A stretch of 57,400 nucleotides of DNA. Origin: Clostridium psychrophilum (GTDB lineage: Bacteria > Bacillota > Clostridia > Clostridiales > Clostridiaceae). Location of the stretch: assembly GCF_018861705.1 (NCBI RefSeq), contig NZ_JAHLEC010000014.1, positions 1 to 57,400 of the forward strand, written 5' to 3'. The notes beneath the pieces are model-generated. The model did not search any database and was not told the origin of the DNA. It was given only the letters and a program-made list of their open reading frames with translations. Position numbers and translations under genes: made by a program. Numbering within the stretch: position 1 is the first letter of the stretch; the number at the start of each line of letters is the position of its first letter. Shown piece after piece: positions 20,332-28,729 of the stretch.

Positions 20332-20982
20332 TTATTCATTAAGAAGATTATATCGGCAATATCTATGTTGATTCATATCCATATATTTTATTGGAGAAAC
20401 ATATTTTTCAAATCTCTCATTTAAAACTCTCCAGTTTATATTTTTAATAAATATAGAAATATATTTTTTCCTATCTGTACCAAAATCCATAAAATACGCA
20501 TGCTCGTAAACATCCATTACAAGGATTGGACAAGAAAGCCATACGGCACCAACATCGTGGGCATCACTTCCAATTATGTGTAACTTATTATCAAGCAAAT
20601 CAAGGGTAAGAACTGCCCAACCTCTCATTGATAATCCTACATTTGTAAGATAGGAGATAAAATTATCGTATGTTGAAAATTGATTTATTATAGCATTATA
20701 TAATGGACCGTAAGGAATATTGCTGCTTCCGGTAATGTTTTCAAAATAAAGGTTGTGAAGTTTTACACCATCTAGAGAATATGTTTCACCTAGTTTTAAA
20801 CTACGCATCTTGGAAAAAGTAGCATTGCTTTCAGTATAATCGCTAGGTATATAGGGAGTGTTCCAAATTTCATTTAACTTAGCTACATAGCCTTCATACA
20901 ATTTGTAATGCGCATCTAGTTGTTTCTTAGAAATACCTTCTACCGATTCAAAGTCAAAGGTATTGGGCTTTAAATCATACAT
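20332..20982 (-). CDS. Superoxide dismutase, Fe/Mn family
   Basis: This 216-residue protein matches the Fe/Mn superoxide dismutase fold. The metal ligands are recognisable: His25 (DAHYKLYEGYV), His76 (VKLHNLYFENI), and Asp and His in MDVYEHAYFMDF. The ending INWRVLNERFEKY is also typical. The usual HHxxHH run in helix 1 is reduced to one histidine, as in other divergent clostridial members. The start has GAGGTGA upstream. It converges on rpsI and is divergent from cwlD. Metal choice cannot be read here. Confidence 0.88.
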   Translation of the reverse strand: MYDLKPNTFDFESVEGISKKQLDAHYKLYEGYVAKLNEIWNTPYIPSDYTESNATFSKMRSLKLGETYSLDGVKLHNLYFENITGSSNIPYGPLYNAIINQFSTYDNFISYLTNVGLSMRGWAVLTLDLLDNKLHIIGSDAHDVGAVWLSCPILVMDVYEHAYFMDFGTDRKKYISIFIKNINWRVLNERFEKYVSPIKYMDMNQHRYCRYNLLNE

Positions 20983-21247
20983 TAAATCACCTCTATAAAT
21001 ATTATAGTTATATAAATTATAATATGTTCAGAAATCAAATATATGAATTTATTTATTATATAAGGTTACACAAATGTATAAAATCAAAATTACAATTATA
21101 TAATTTATAAATCAATGAGGTATAGTATGTATAATAATGGTAGTTTATAAAAATGATTATAAAGGAATATAAATTTATCACATAAATAATAAATTGGTTG
21201 CAAGTTGAATAAAATAACACATAGCAATAAATTAAGGGATGGGTGAA

Positions 21248-21964
21248 TTGAAGTACAGAAATAATAAATTAATAGCTATTGTTATTGTAATTGCGCTAGG
21301 AATGGTAAGTTTTATAGGCGTAAATTTAGGACTCGCAAAAGAAACTATGAATACTAATCCAATAAGCAGTAAAAAAATACTTATTGACTCAGGTCATGGA
21401 GGTATGGATGGGGGAACTAGTTCAAAAAGTGGGACTGTAGAAAAAGATATCAATATTAGTGTAGCAAAGAAACTTAAAGCAAGTTTACAAAAATCAGGAT
21501 ATCAGGTAGTTATGACAAGAGAGGATGATACAGGGCTATATTCAACGAAGGGAACTATAAGGGAGAGGTACCGCGAAGATTTAAAAAATAGATGTAACTT
21601 AAAAGAATCTAGTAACTGTGATTTGTTTGTTAGTATACATTTAAATTATTTTACCGAGAGCAAATATTATGGAGCACAAGTATGGTACTCAAGTTATAAG
21701 GACAGTGCTGCATTTGCAAGCATTCTGCAGAAAAATTTTCGGACGGATTTAGACGTGAGCAATAAGAGAGTTCCAAAGGCAGCTAAAACATCTTATAAGA
21801 TATTGAGAGAAAATGATGATATGCCAAGTGTTATTATAGAATGTGGATTTTTATCAAATTTTGATGAGGAACAAAAATTAAAGTCTAGTGAGTACCAAGA
21901 AAAAATATCAAGTTCTATAAGTAAATCAATAAGCGAGTATTTTACTAATAGTCCGAGTAGATAA
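21248..21964 (+). CDS. cwlD: N-acetylmuramoyl-L-alanine amidase CwlD
   Basis: This Amidase_3 enzyme (about 238 residues) cleaves the amide bond between muramic acid and the peptide stem; CwlD is needed to make muramic-delta-lactam in spore cortex. A signal-anchor helix (about residues 7-25) is followed by the zinc site ILIDSGHGGMDGGTSS, then DLFVSIHLNYF, and the catalytic Glu in SVIIECGFLSNFDEE. The TTG at 21248 fits AAGGGA 8 bases upstream; an ATG at 21239 touches that site and is less likely. Confidence 0.9.
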   Translation: MKYRNNKLIAIVIVIALGMVSFIGVNLGLAKETMNTNPISSKKILIDSGHGGMDGGTSSKSGTVEKDINISVAKKLKASLQKSGYQVVMTREDDTGLYSTKGTIRERYREDLKNRCNLKESSNCDLFVSIHLNYFTESKYYGAQVWYSSYKDSAAFASILQKNFRTDLDVSNKRVPKAAKTSYKILRENDDMPSVIIECGFLSNFDEEQKLKSSEYQEKISSSISKSISEYFTNSPSR

Positions 21965-22005
21965 TTACCACAAATAGTTAAATAAATTTAAACTATAATA
22001 ATATT

Positions 22006-22050
22006 AAACTTAAAAAGGCATGTTATTTTTGAATATGTCTTTTTAGGTTT
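22006..22050. terminator. Bidirectional terminator between convergent genes
   Basis: AAACTTAAAAAGGCAT pairs with ATGTCTTTTTAGGTTT around a T-rich loop. It lies between cwlD and the convergent small gene at 22065. Confidence 0.65.
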
Positions 22051-22064
22051 AATTAAATTAGATA

Positions 22065-22304
22065 TTACTTATTAAATCCTGTAATGGGTGTTTTGTTATT
22101 AGTATTGCTAAAAGTAGTTACCTTTGACAGAGTGCCACTATTTTTATTAGTAGTGTACTTGCTAGCATATTGCGAGATACCCAGGTTAACGTGTGAATTA
22201 ACGTAATACAGGTGTGTAACAATTCTATATATAAAAAATGAAAGGACTAATACCAAAATAGCACTTAAAAAACACATAAGAACAGAAAAATTTTTATTTA
22301 CCAT
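22065..22304 (-). CDS. Small membrane protein of unknown function
   Basis: This 79-residue protein has one hydrophobic helix (about residues 7-28, VLMCFLSAILVLVLSFFIYR) and a Ser/Thr/Asn-rich tail predicted to lie outside the cell. AAGGGGGCC precedes the ATG on the minus strand. No family is recognised. It converges with cwlD. Confidence 0.6.
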   Translation of the reverse strand: MVNKNFSVLMCFLSAILVLVLSFFIYRIVTHLYYVNSHVNLGISQYASKYTTNKNSGTLSKVTTFSNTNNKTPITGFNK

Positions 22305-22876
22305 GAGGGCCCCCTTAGTATCTATATACTATTTTAATAATATTATTTATAAATTATAACCACGAATTGTTTAAATATAGTTAAATTTATTTATAAAGCA
22401 TATTAAACATAAAATTAAGTTAGAAATAGTAATCAATATAGTTAAAGCAATTAGAATAAGATTAAATATTAGCAAAATAATAACGGTTATCTTTTTAATA
22501 ATATCTTTAATATTAATATATTACATTGACAAAAGGATATAGATTCCATAACATGTAGTTATAAGAAAGTAAGCTAATTTGAATTAATAATATAGCGTGA
22601 AAATGCAGTAATAGATAGTAAAGGCAACAATTTATATAAACAGGGACAAAATTGTTATTTAGAAAGTTTAACTAGCCTAGCAAAATAAAACTTTAGTAAG
22701 AGTTTAAATCTCCTTTTGATGTGGTTGCAGCTCCTAGAGGAGATGATGCATCTCTTTCAGAGATGTTACAGCGACCTAGGAGATAATTAAAAAAGACCTT
22801 AGGCATAAATGTTAAAACAATAAATCCTATGATATAATTAGAGTGAGTTTAAGTATCAGAAATAAAAGGTGAAAAT
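22305..22876. other. AT-rich intergenic region
   Basis: No gene is seen in these 570 bases. The right part holds a dispersed repeat (22724-22785) and, just before the TPR gene, a TATAAT-like hexamer (about 22831-22836) that could be its promoter. The left part would hold the promoter of the minus-strand small membrane gene. Confidence 0.5.
22724..22785 (+). repeat. Dispersed repeat, copy 1
   Basis: TAGAGGAGATGATGCATCTC followed by TTTCAGAGATG matches TAGAGGAGCTGATGTATCTC followed by TTTCAGAGCTG at 42614-42659, and GTTGCAG precedes both. CTCCTA near 22731 could pair with TAGGAG near 22778, enclosing CATCTCT-TTC-AGAGATG. In one frame both copies encode a similar short stretch (RGDDASLSEML here, RGADVSLSELI there), so a decayed coding fragment is also possible. 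Confidence 0.55.
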
Positions 22877-24142
22877 ATGGACAAGTCAGGCAAAGTATAT
22901 GTAAAAGCTATGAATAAATATAATGATGGATATATAAAAAAAGCGATATCACTTTGTGAAAAAAGTATTTCTTTAAATAATAGAAATGCCGCAGCTCTAA
23001 ATTTAAAGGGGATTTTATATTATTTAGAGGGTGATTTAGACAAAGCTAAAAACATGTGGAATATAAATTATAAAAGGAATAATGATAAGGTATCTAAAAA
23101 GTATTTAGACGATAGTGTGCATGATAAAGAAAAACTACATTTGTATGTTAGAGCATTGGAATTAGTTAAGAAATATAATATAAATGGAGCTTTAAAACTT
23201 TTAAACAAGTGCGAAAATAGTGATTTTAATTTTATAAATGTAAATAATAATATTACTCTTTGTTATATAAAACAGGGAGAGTATGTTAAAGCATTACAAT
23301 ATATAAAAAAAGTTTTAAAGGTAGATAAAAATAACACACAAGCTATAATTAATAAGAAAACATTGATGGAGTTTGGAACTTTAAAAAGAAAAATAAATTA
23401 TAAAAAAATAGTTATAGGAATTTTTATTATAATCTTAATTATTTCATTGTTCTTTATGGCGAAAATGTTCATGTATAATAAAAGTTTTTCAATATTTGGG
23501 GTAAAAAAGTTTCAAAAAGAAACATCATTAAATAGTAAAAAAGTTAATATTAAAACTAAAAATTTAGTGCCAATACATAATCAAGAAGATAAAGCCGTTA
23601 AAAATAATAATCAAGAGATGAACAGTTTTCCAAGGGAACAATTAACTGAAAGCATAAAAAACAATAATTTTGAGCAAATAGTTGGTTATGTAACTACATG
23701 GAAAGATATTAATCTAAACATAAACATAAATGATAGGTTACTTTTAGTAAAAGCAGAAGATATTATTAAGAGTAATGGGATACAATTTTTTTATAAAAAA
23801 GGTACAACAAGCATGAACAACAAGAAGTTTTCTGAGGCTAAGAAATATTTTTTATATGCGTTACCATATTCGAGTGGTAGCTATTTGAAGGAACATATAA
23901 TTTATATGTTAGCTGTGAGTTATAAGTCTACTTCAGATTTTCAAAATGCACTTGAATATTATGAACTTAATTTAAAACAATATCCTAGAGGAACTTATTG
24001 CGAAGAAGTTTTATATAATTTAATTATTATAAATAAGGAATTAGATATAACTAAATCAAAAATTTATGCACAAAAACTAGTAAAGCAGTTTCCGAGTTCT
24101 CAATATAATAATCTAATAGTTAAAGAAATATTGAATTATTAA
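22877..24142 (+). CDS. TPR-repeat membrane protein
   Basis: This 421-residue protein has N-terminal tetratricopeptide-like repeats (YVKAMNKYNDGYIKKAISLC, then NAAALNLKGILYYLEGDLDK) in the cytoplasm. A transmembrane helix follows at about 176-197 (IVIGIFIIILIISLFFMAKM). The C-terminal extracytoplasmic part has a second TPR set (FSEAKKYFLYALPYSSGSYL, then YKSTSDFQNALEYYELNLKQ). TPRs mediate protein contacts; the role is unknown. The ATG has AAAAGGTG upstream. It is likely a single-gene transcript. Confidence 0.75.
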   Translation: MDKSGKVYVKAMNKYNDGYIKKAISLCEKSISLNNRNAAALNLKGILYYLEGDLDKAKNMWNINYKRNNDKVSKKYLDDSVHDKEKLHLYVRALELVKKYNINGALKLLNKCENSDFNFINVNNNITLCYIKQGEYVKALQYIKKVLKVDKNNTQAIINKKTLMEFGTLKRKINYKKIVIGIFIIILIISLFFMAKMFMYNKSFSIFGVKKFQKETSLNSKKVNIKTKNLVPIHNQEDKAVKNNNQEMNSFPREQLTESIKNNNFEQIVGYVTTWKDINLNININDRLLLVKAEDIIKSNGIQFFYKKGTTSMNNKKFSEAKKYFLYALPYSSGSYLKEHIIYMLAVSYKSTSDFQNALEYYELNLKQYPRGTYCEEVLYNLIIINKELDITKSKIYAQKLVKQFPSSQYNNLIVKEILNY

Positions 24143-24324
24143 AAATAAGCAAGAATTAAATTGCAGGATGAACATTATTGAGTTTGGTTTGGGCATACTA
24201 ATTTTGATATGAATGAGAAAAATACCGATTATCTAATAGATATATGGAGAACCTATTTCTATTTTATATCAAATGAAAATACAATTGACTAGTAATATTA
24301 TAAGGTATACAATGGTAATAAAAG

Positions 24325-24344
24325 ATACCCTGTAGGGGTATAAT
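24325..24344 (+). promoter_or_regulatory. CsoR/CstR-like palindromic operator over the trxA -10 region
   Basis: ATACCCTGTAGGGGTAT (24325-24341) is a perfect 6-5-6 palindrome (ATACCC-N5-GGGTAT) and overlaps a TATAAT at 24339-24344. This resembles the operators of copper-sensing CsoR and persulfide-sensing CstR repressors. No good -35 is visible at normal spacing. A related palindrome, ATACCCACTAGGTAT, overlaps the -10 at 53351-53365. Confidence 0.5.
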
Positions 24345-24360
24345 AAATGGAGGTAATAAT

Positions 24361-24678
24361 ATGATTAAAGAAGTTAATGACAACAATTTTAATGAGGAAA
24401 TTGCAAATTCAGAAAACATAGTTGTAGTTGATTTTTGGGCACCATGGTGTGGACCTTGTAAAATGTTAAGTCCAGTAATAGAAGAATTGGCAAAAGAAAT
24501 GGGAACAAAAGTTAAGTTTGCAAAGGTTAACGTAGATGAAAGTCCAATAATATCATCAAAGTATAAAATTTCAAGTATTCCAACAGTTATGGTACTTAGC
24601 AAAGAAACAGTAAAAGAAAGTTTGGTAGGATTTAGACCTAAAGCGGATTTAAAGAAATTAATTGAGAAAAACTTATAA
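24361..24678 (+). CDS. trxA: Thioredoxin
   Basis: Thioredoxin (105 residues) reduces protein disulfides in the cytoplasm. The active site FWAPWCGPCKM (WCGPC, about residues 29-33) and the cis-proline in SIPTVMV are intact. TGGAGGTAATAAT precedes the ATG. It is followed by a terminator and then the thioredoxin reductase, which likely supplies its electrons. Confidence 0.96.
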   Translation: MIKEVNDNNFNEEIANSENIVVVDFWAPWCGPCKMLSPVIEELAKEMGTKVKFAKVNVDESPIISSKYKISSIPTVMVLSKETVKESLVGFRPKADLKKLIEKNL

Positions 24679-24751
24679 AACAAGTTTATTATAATCAAAT
24701 TATTTTAAATGATAATTATAAGCAATGAATAGAATGAAAATATAAGTGTTT

Positions 24752-24802
24752 GGAGATAAATATTTAAGTTTTCATAAATTAAATATTTATCTCCATTTTA
24801 TT
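24752..24802 (+). terminator. Terminator after trxA
   Basis: GGAGATAAATATTTAA pairs perfectly with TTAAATATTTATCTCC (24779-24794), followed by ATTTTATTA. It separates trxA from the reductase gene, which must then have read-through or its own promoter (TATAAT-like near 24810). Confidence 0.8.
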
Positions 24803-24846
24803 AATAGATATAATTACTTATTTTATAATTATTAAGGAGGAAAAGT

Positions 24847-25716
24847 ATGAGTGAGAGATATGATATAGCAATAATCGGAACAGGCCCAGCAGGTCTAGAA
24901 GCAGCTATTAATGCTAAAATTAGAAATAAAAATATAATCATTTTTGGCAACAAGGAACTAAGTCCTAAATTAGTAAAAGCGTCAAAGGTTAATAATTATT
25001 TAGGGTTTTATAATGCTACAGGAGTAGATCTTAAAAATCAGTTTGCAGCACATATTGCAGCTATGGGAATAGGCATTATAAATGAAAAAATAAATAATGT
25101 TTATGCTATGGGAGATTATTTCGCTTTGATGGTAAATGAAAAAATATATGAGGCAAAAACGATAATTTTAGCTACAGGAATAGAATACACAAAACCAATC
25201 AAAGGGGAAGAAGAATTTTTAGGAAAGGGAGTAGGATATTGTGCTACTTGTGATGCTCCACTATATAAAGGTAAGACAGTTGTTATAGTTGGATACAATA
25301 AAGAAAGCATCGAGGAAACTAATTATGTAAGTGAATTGAGTGGTAAAACATATTTTATTCCCATGTATAAAGGAGAATATAAGTTAAGTCCTAATGTTGA
25401 AATAATAAACCATAAGATAATGGAGATAGTTGGTAATGATGTAGTAACTAAGGTTATATTAGATGAAGGTGAATTAATAACAGACGGAGTTTTCATGTTA
25501 AGAGATAGTGTATCTCCCGCTCAATTAGTGCCTGGTCTTCAAATAGAGCAGGGGCATATAAAAGTTGGCAGAGATATGAAGACAAATATAGAAGGATGTT
25601 ATGCAGCTGGAGATTGTACAGGCAAGCCATATCAATATATGAAATCGGCTGGAGAGGGATTAGTGGCAGCATTATCTGCAGCTTCCTATTTGGATAAGAT
25701 GAATGAAATTAAATAA
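24847..25716 (+). CDS. Thioredoxin reductase, ferredoxin-dependent flavin type (FFTR-like)
   Basis: This flavoprotein (289 residues, versus about 305-320 for NADPH enzymes) has the FAD-binding GTGPAGLEAAI (residues 11-21), the redox-active CATC (in GVGYCATCDAPLY) and the C-terminal CYAAGDCTG. The second nucleotide-binding site is degenerate. Where NADPH enzymes have GGGxSA and an HRR motif, it reads VIVGYNKESIEETNYV and YFIPMYKGEYK. That matches the clostridial ferredoxin-dependent flavin thioredoxin reductases, which draw electrons from ferredoxin. Its partner is probably the trxA product just upstream. Confidence 0.82.
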   Translation: MSERYDIAIIGTGPAGLEAAINAKIRNKNIIIFGNKELSPKLVKASKVNNYLGFYNATGVDLKNQFAAHIAAMGIGIINEKINNVYAMGDYFALMVNEKIYEAKTIILATGIEYTKPIKGEEEFLGKGVGYCATCDAPLYKGKTVVIVGYNKESIEETNYVSELSGKTYFIPMYKGEYKLSPNVEIINHKIMEIVGNDVVTKVILDEGELITDGVFMLRDSVSPAQLVPGLQIEQGHIKVGRDMKTNIEGCYAAGDCTGKPYQYMKSAGEGLVAALSAASYLDKMNEIK

Positions 25717-25775
25717 GTTAGAAAGTACATTTTTACTTTAAAAAGTACTTTAATTAACGAGCTAATAAACAAATC

Positions 25776-25833
25776 AGGCAGCTAAATTTAATTGAATCTA
25801 ACTCAAGTTAGAACTAATTAAAATTAACTGCCT
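25776..25833. terminator. Long bidirectional terminator hairpin
   Basis: AGGCAGCTAAATTTAATT pairs with AATTAAAATTAACTGCCT with few mismatches, and TCTAACT pairs with AGTTAGA in the middle. It lies between the convergent reductase and SleB-like genes. Confidence 0.7.
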
Positions 25834-25859
25834 AAGTTGTAACTAAATCATTACAAATT

Positions 25860-26414
25860 TTATTTTACAACAAAGAAAACATGATTACCTATAGTTTTTA
25901 GGTTGTCTTTTTTTATACCCTTCATCCATTGAGAAGTGGATATTTCAGGGTTATAATAGAAAACTGCGTCGTATGTAGGGTCTTTTCCTTTTAACGCATC
26001 GATCACAGCATTATAACAAGCTGAATCAGGAATAACATTTGTTTTACCATTATGAACTACCTTTCCATTTCTAACACAAGAAAAGGCATTCCTTTGTTTA
26101 ATTACACCAGAAATAGATTTTGGAAAATGACTATCACTTGCACGGTTTAGTATCACAGAAGCCACTGCAAGTTTGCCACTATCAGATTCACCACAGCTCT
26201 CAGCATATACAACTTGTGACATTAAGTAAATATCATTATCAGAAATGTAAATTGAGTTATTTGATCGTTTAAATACAGCAATTGCTTCTACTTGTTCATT
26301 ATATAAATCTTTAGATTCTGAATTAAATGAATATAAATGTTGTCCATTTACTCTTAAAGTAGGTAATACTAAGAATAATATTAGTATACAAGACAAAAAA
26401 GCAAACTTTCTCAT
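25860..26414 (-). CDS. SleB-like cell wall hydrolase (Hydrolase_2), secreted
   Basis: This 184-residue protein has a signal peptide (FAFLSCILILFLVLPTLRV, then NGQ), about 40 linker residues, and a hydrolase domain of the SleB/CwlJ family. The domain contains YLMSQVVYAESCGES with the catalytic Glu, then AVASVILNRASDSHFPKSIS and DAVFYYNPE. Related enzymes act on peptidoglycan as lytic transglycosylases or muramidases. A c-di-AMP riboswitch lies directly upstream, so expression should drop when c-di-AMP is high. Confidence 0.88.
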   Translation of the reverse strand: MRKFAFLSCILILFLVLPTLRVNGQHLYSFNSESKDLYNEQVEAIAVFKRSNNSIYISDNDIYLMSQVVYAESCGESDSGKLAVASVILNRASDSHFPKSISGVIKQRNAFSCVRNGKVVHNGKTNVIPDSACYNAVIDALKGKDPTYDAVFYYNPEISTSQWMKGIKKDNLKTIGNHVFFVVK

Positions 26415-26427
26415 ATTATCTTCTCCT

Positions 26428-26532
26428 TATGCCTACGGAGTTAGCTGACGGGTTCGGAAAAGGTTTAACCTACACAATTTGTGATTCACCCCAAATGCTT
26501 GGTTTCTCCGTGTTTTTTTACTTAGGCTAATA
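26428..26532 (-). ncRNA. c-di-AMP riboswitch (ydaO/yuaA type)
   Basis: Read on the minus strand, this contains CACGGAGAAACC, then GGGGTGAATCAC, and CCGAACCCGTCAGCTAACTC followed by CGTAGGC, the conserved core of the ydaO/yuaA class. GCCTA and TAGGC close the outer stem, and ACGGAG pairs with CTCCGT. The gene's AAGGAGA follows within a few bases of the outer stem, with no separate terminator seen, which suggests control of translation. The class is usually an off-switch. Confidence 0.9.
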
Positions 26533-26617
26533 GTAGTGTGACCTAGAGTTTAAAATAAATACATTATTTTTTAGGATTATTATAAAAAGTATTGAAAGTA
26601 TAATATTCAATATTTAT

Positions 26618-27649
26618 TTATTCCTTGTTTTTTAGGGCAGTATATACTTTAATAAAATTAATGTAGGATGACTGAACATCAACATATAGTAAATTAGAAG
26701 AAGTATACAAAGCATCTAATTTAGATAACCCGACAACTTCATTTAGGGCTTGAACTTTTTCACTTGTAAGAGCAAGTTTAAAATCTCTTAAATAACTATC
26801 TTGTGTGTCAAGTAATGGTTTGAAAGCTTGGTAAGTAGGAATAGCAGAGGGAGGTACAGACAAATTGTTGAAATTATTTTGAATTATTCCTAATTTAGCG
26901 ACTTCAGCATCGACTAATGACAATAGATCATCATATGATAATTCGTTATTTCTTACCTTTAGTACAACTAAGTATAAATTAGTTCTGGCATTTAAAAAAT
27001 TGGTTGATAATTCATTAGTATTAGTGATAAATTCTTGATTTTGTTGTGACTTAATATCTGTTTCTTTTCTTATCATTACAGCACTATCACTGTAATTAAG
27101 TACATTGTCAATAAAGACCAATGATGTTTTTGGTAGTGCTATTTCAATGTCTTTAATATCTACTATGGAATAAAAATTCATACAATCATTTCTAAGAGTC
27201 TTAAGATTTTCTGAGAACTTTTTTACATCTTTGCCAGAAGGATTATTTATTATTGCAAGTGTTTGTCTGTATATTAATAGATTTTTATTAAGTCCTGATA
27301 TAAGATTTTCATTATCTTTCTTATACTTGGAGGTAGGTTCGGAATTTGATATATTATCTTTTAACTTTGACAAATTTTTAATAACATTTGGTAATTGTTT
27401 TCTTGCGGAGTTAACATCTATTGTTTGGTTAGCGTTAAATTGTGATATATTTTGGTTGATTTCATTAATACCGTTAACGTTAGTCATTAAGGTAGTTTTA
27501 TAGGAATGATATACCTTATTTACAGATGAATAGTAGGTAGCTAAAAAAATACATATTGATATTAGGACAATAGATAGAATAAGTATAGTTTTGGTCCATT
27601 TTTTATTATTATCATTAGTATCTATAATATCTTTTTTATGATTCAACAA
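26618..27649 (-). CDS. Membrane-anchored protein of unknown function
   Basis: This 343-residue protein has a short cytoplasmic N-terminus, one transmembrane helix (about residues 19-41, TILILSIVLISICIFLATYY) and a long, mostly helical, Asn/Ser/Lys-rich domain outside the cell. No catalytic motif or family is recognised. It lies next to, and is divergent from, cdaA. GGAGTGAG precedes the ATG on the minus strand. Confidence 0.7.
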   Translation of the reverse strand: MLNHKKDIIDTNDNNKKWTKTILILSIVLISICIFLATYYSSVNKVYHSYKTTLMTNVNGINEINQNISQFNANQTIDVNSARKQLPNVIKNLSKLKDNISNSEPTSKYKKDNENLISGLNKNLLIYRQTLAIINNPSGKDVKKFSENLKTLRNDCMNFYSIVDIKDIEIALPKTSLVFIDNVLNYSDSAVMIRKETDIKSQQNQEFITNTNELSTNFLNARTNLYLVVLKVRNNELSYDDLLSLVDAEVAKLGIIQNNFNNLSVPPSAIPTYQAFKPLLDTQDSYLRDFKLALTSEKVQALNEVVGLSKLDALYTSSNLLYVDVQSSYINFIKVYTALKNKE

Positions 27650-27880
27650 AACTCACTCCTTATTATTTGTCTTGTATTCATATATTGATAATATATATAT
27701 TATTCGAGTTAAATTATAGAATTATACCCATTAATACATTAAAATTTCATATATTTTATAGAAACAAGTTGTAAAATGAGACTAATTGTTATAATAAAAT
27801 TAACTTATAATATATACTAATAAAGTAAGTGATGGTGTATAATTATAGATAGTAGTTTTAGTGGAGGGGTGTGAGCTTTT

Positions 27881-28729
27881 TTGGAAGTATTTAAGTTAAT
27901 GTTAAGCACAATCAAAAATATAAGTATATTTTCAATTTTGGATATACTAGTGGTGGCTTTTATATTCTATAAAGGTTACATGCTGATGAAAGAAACAAGA
28001 GCGATACAGTTATTAAAAGGAATAGTTCTTATTTTTATTCTTATTCCAATAAGTCAATTACTTAATTTGACAGTGTTTAATTGGATTTTGAGTAAGACAA
28101 TAACAATTGGCGTTTTAACTATTGTTATAATCTTTCAACCAGAAATAAGAAAGGCATTAGAGCACCTCGGAAGAACAGCTTTTGTGGATAAACATATTTT
28201 TGAAAATGAACAGATAATGGAAAAATCAATAACTGAAATTGTTAATGCAGTGGATACTTTATCAAAAAGTAAAACAGGAGCACTAATAGTTATAGAGCAA
28301 AGGACTGGTATTGGAGAAATAATTAAAACGGGAACCACACTGGATTCTGTAATATCATCAGCATTGCTCGAAAATATATTTGTTGTAAATACTCCACTTC
28401 ATGATGGTGCTACAGTTATTAGAAATGATAGAATAATAGCGGCAGGATGTTTTCTACCTTTAACAAATAATGATGTAATAAGCAAAAAACTTGGAACTCG
28501 GCATAGAGCGGCCATAGGAATAACAGAAACCTCAGATGCTTTAACAATAATAGTATCAGAAGAGACTGGAACTATATCACTTGCAATGAATGGTAGATTG
28601 ATAAGAAATTATGATAAAGAAAAGCTTAAAAAAATACTTGTACAAATAATTAAAAGGAGACAAAGTAAAAAAACAACTTTAAAGGGGAGAGTAAAGTCAT
28701 GGATAAAGCCAGAAAACAACAGTTTATAA
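27881..28729 (+). CDS. cdaA: Diadenylate cyclase CdaA
   Basis: CdaA (282 residues, also DacA) makes c-di-AMP from two ATP at the membrane. Three N-terminal helices (about residues 15-80) precede the DAC domain with its DGA motif (TPLHDGATVI) and RHR motif (GTRHRAAIGI), both intact. The start appears to be TTG at 27881 with GGAGGGG some 10 bases upstream; an ATG at 27899 is possible. It overlaps cdaR by 31 bases. c-di-AMP controls potassium and wall homeostasis and should act on the nearby riboswitch at 26428. Confidence 0.95.
   Translation: MEVFKLMLSTIKNISIFSILDILVVAFIFYKGYMLMKETRAIQLLKGIVLIFILIPISQLLNLTVFNWILSKTITIGVLTIVIIFQPEIRKALEHLGRTAFVDKHIFENEQIMEKSITEIVNAVDTLSKSKTGALIVIEQRTGIGEIIKTGTTLDSVISSALLENIFVVNTPLHDGATVIRNDRIIAAGCFLPLTNNDVISKKLGTRHRAAIGITETSDALTIIVSEETGTISLAMNGRLIRNYDKEKLKKILVQIIKRRQSKKTTLKGRVKSWIKPENNSL

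Noticed and set aside
24847-25716. The reductase as a truncated or frameshifted NADPH enzyme
   Set aside because: The frame is continuous and the missing motifs are replaced by a coherent sequence, matching the ferredoxin-type group instead.
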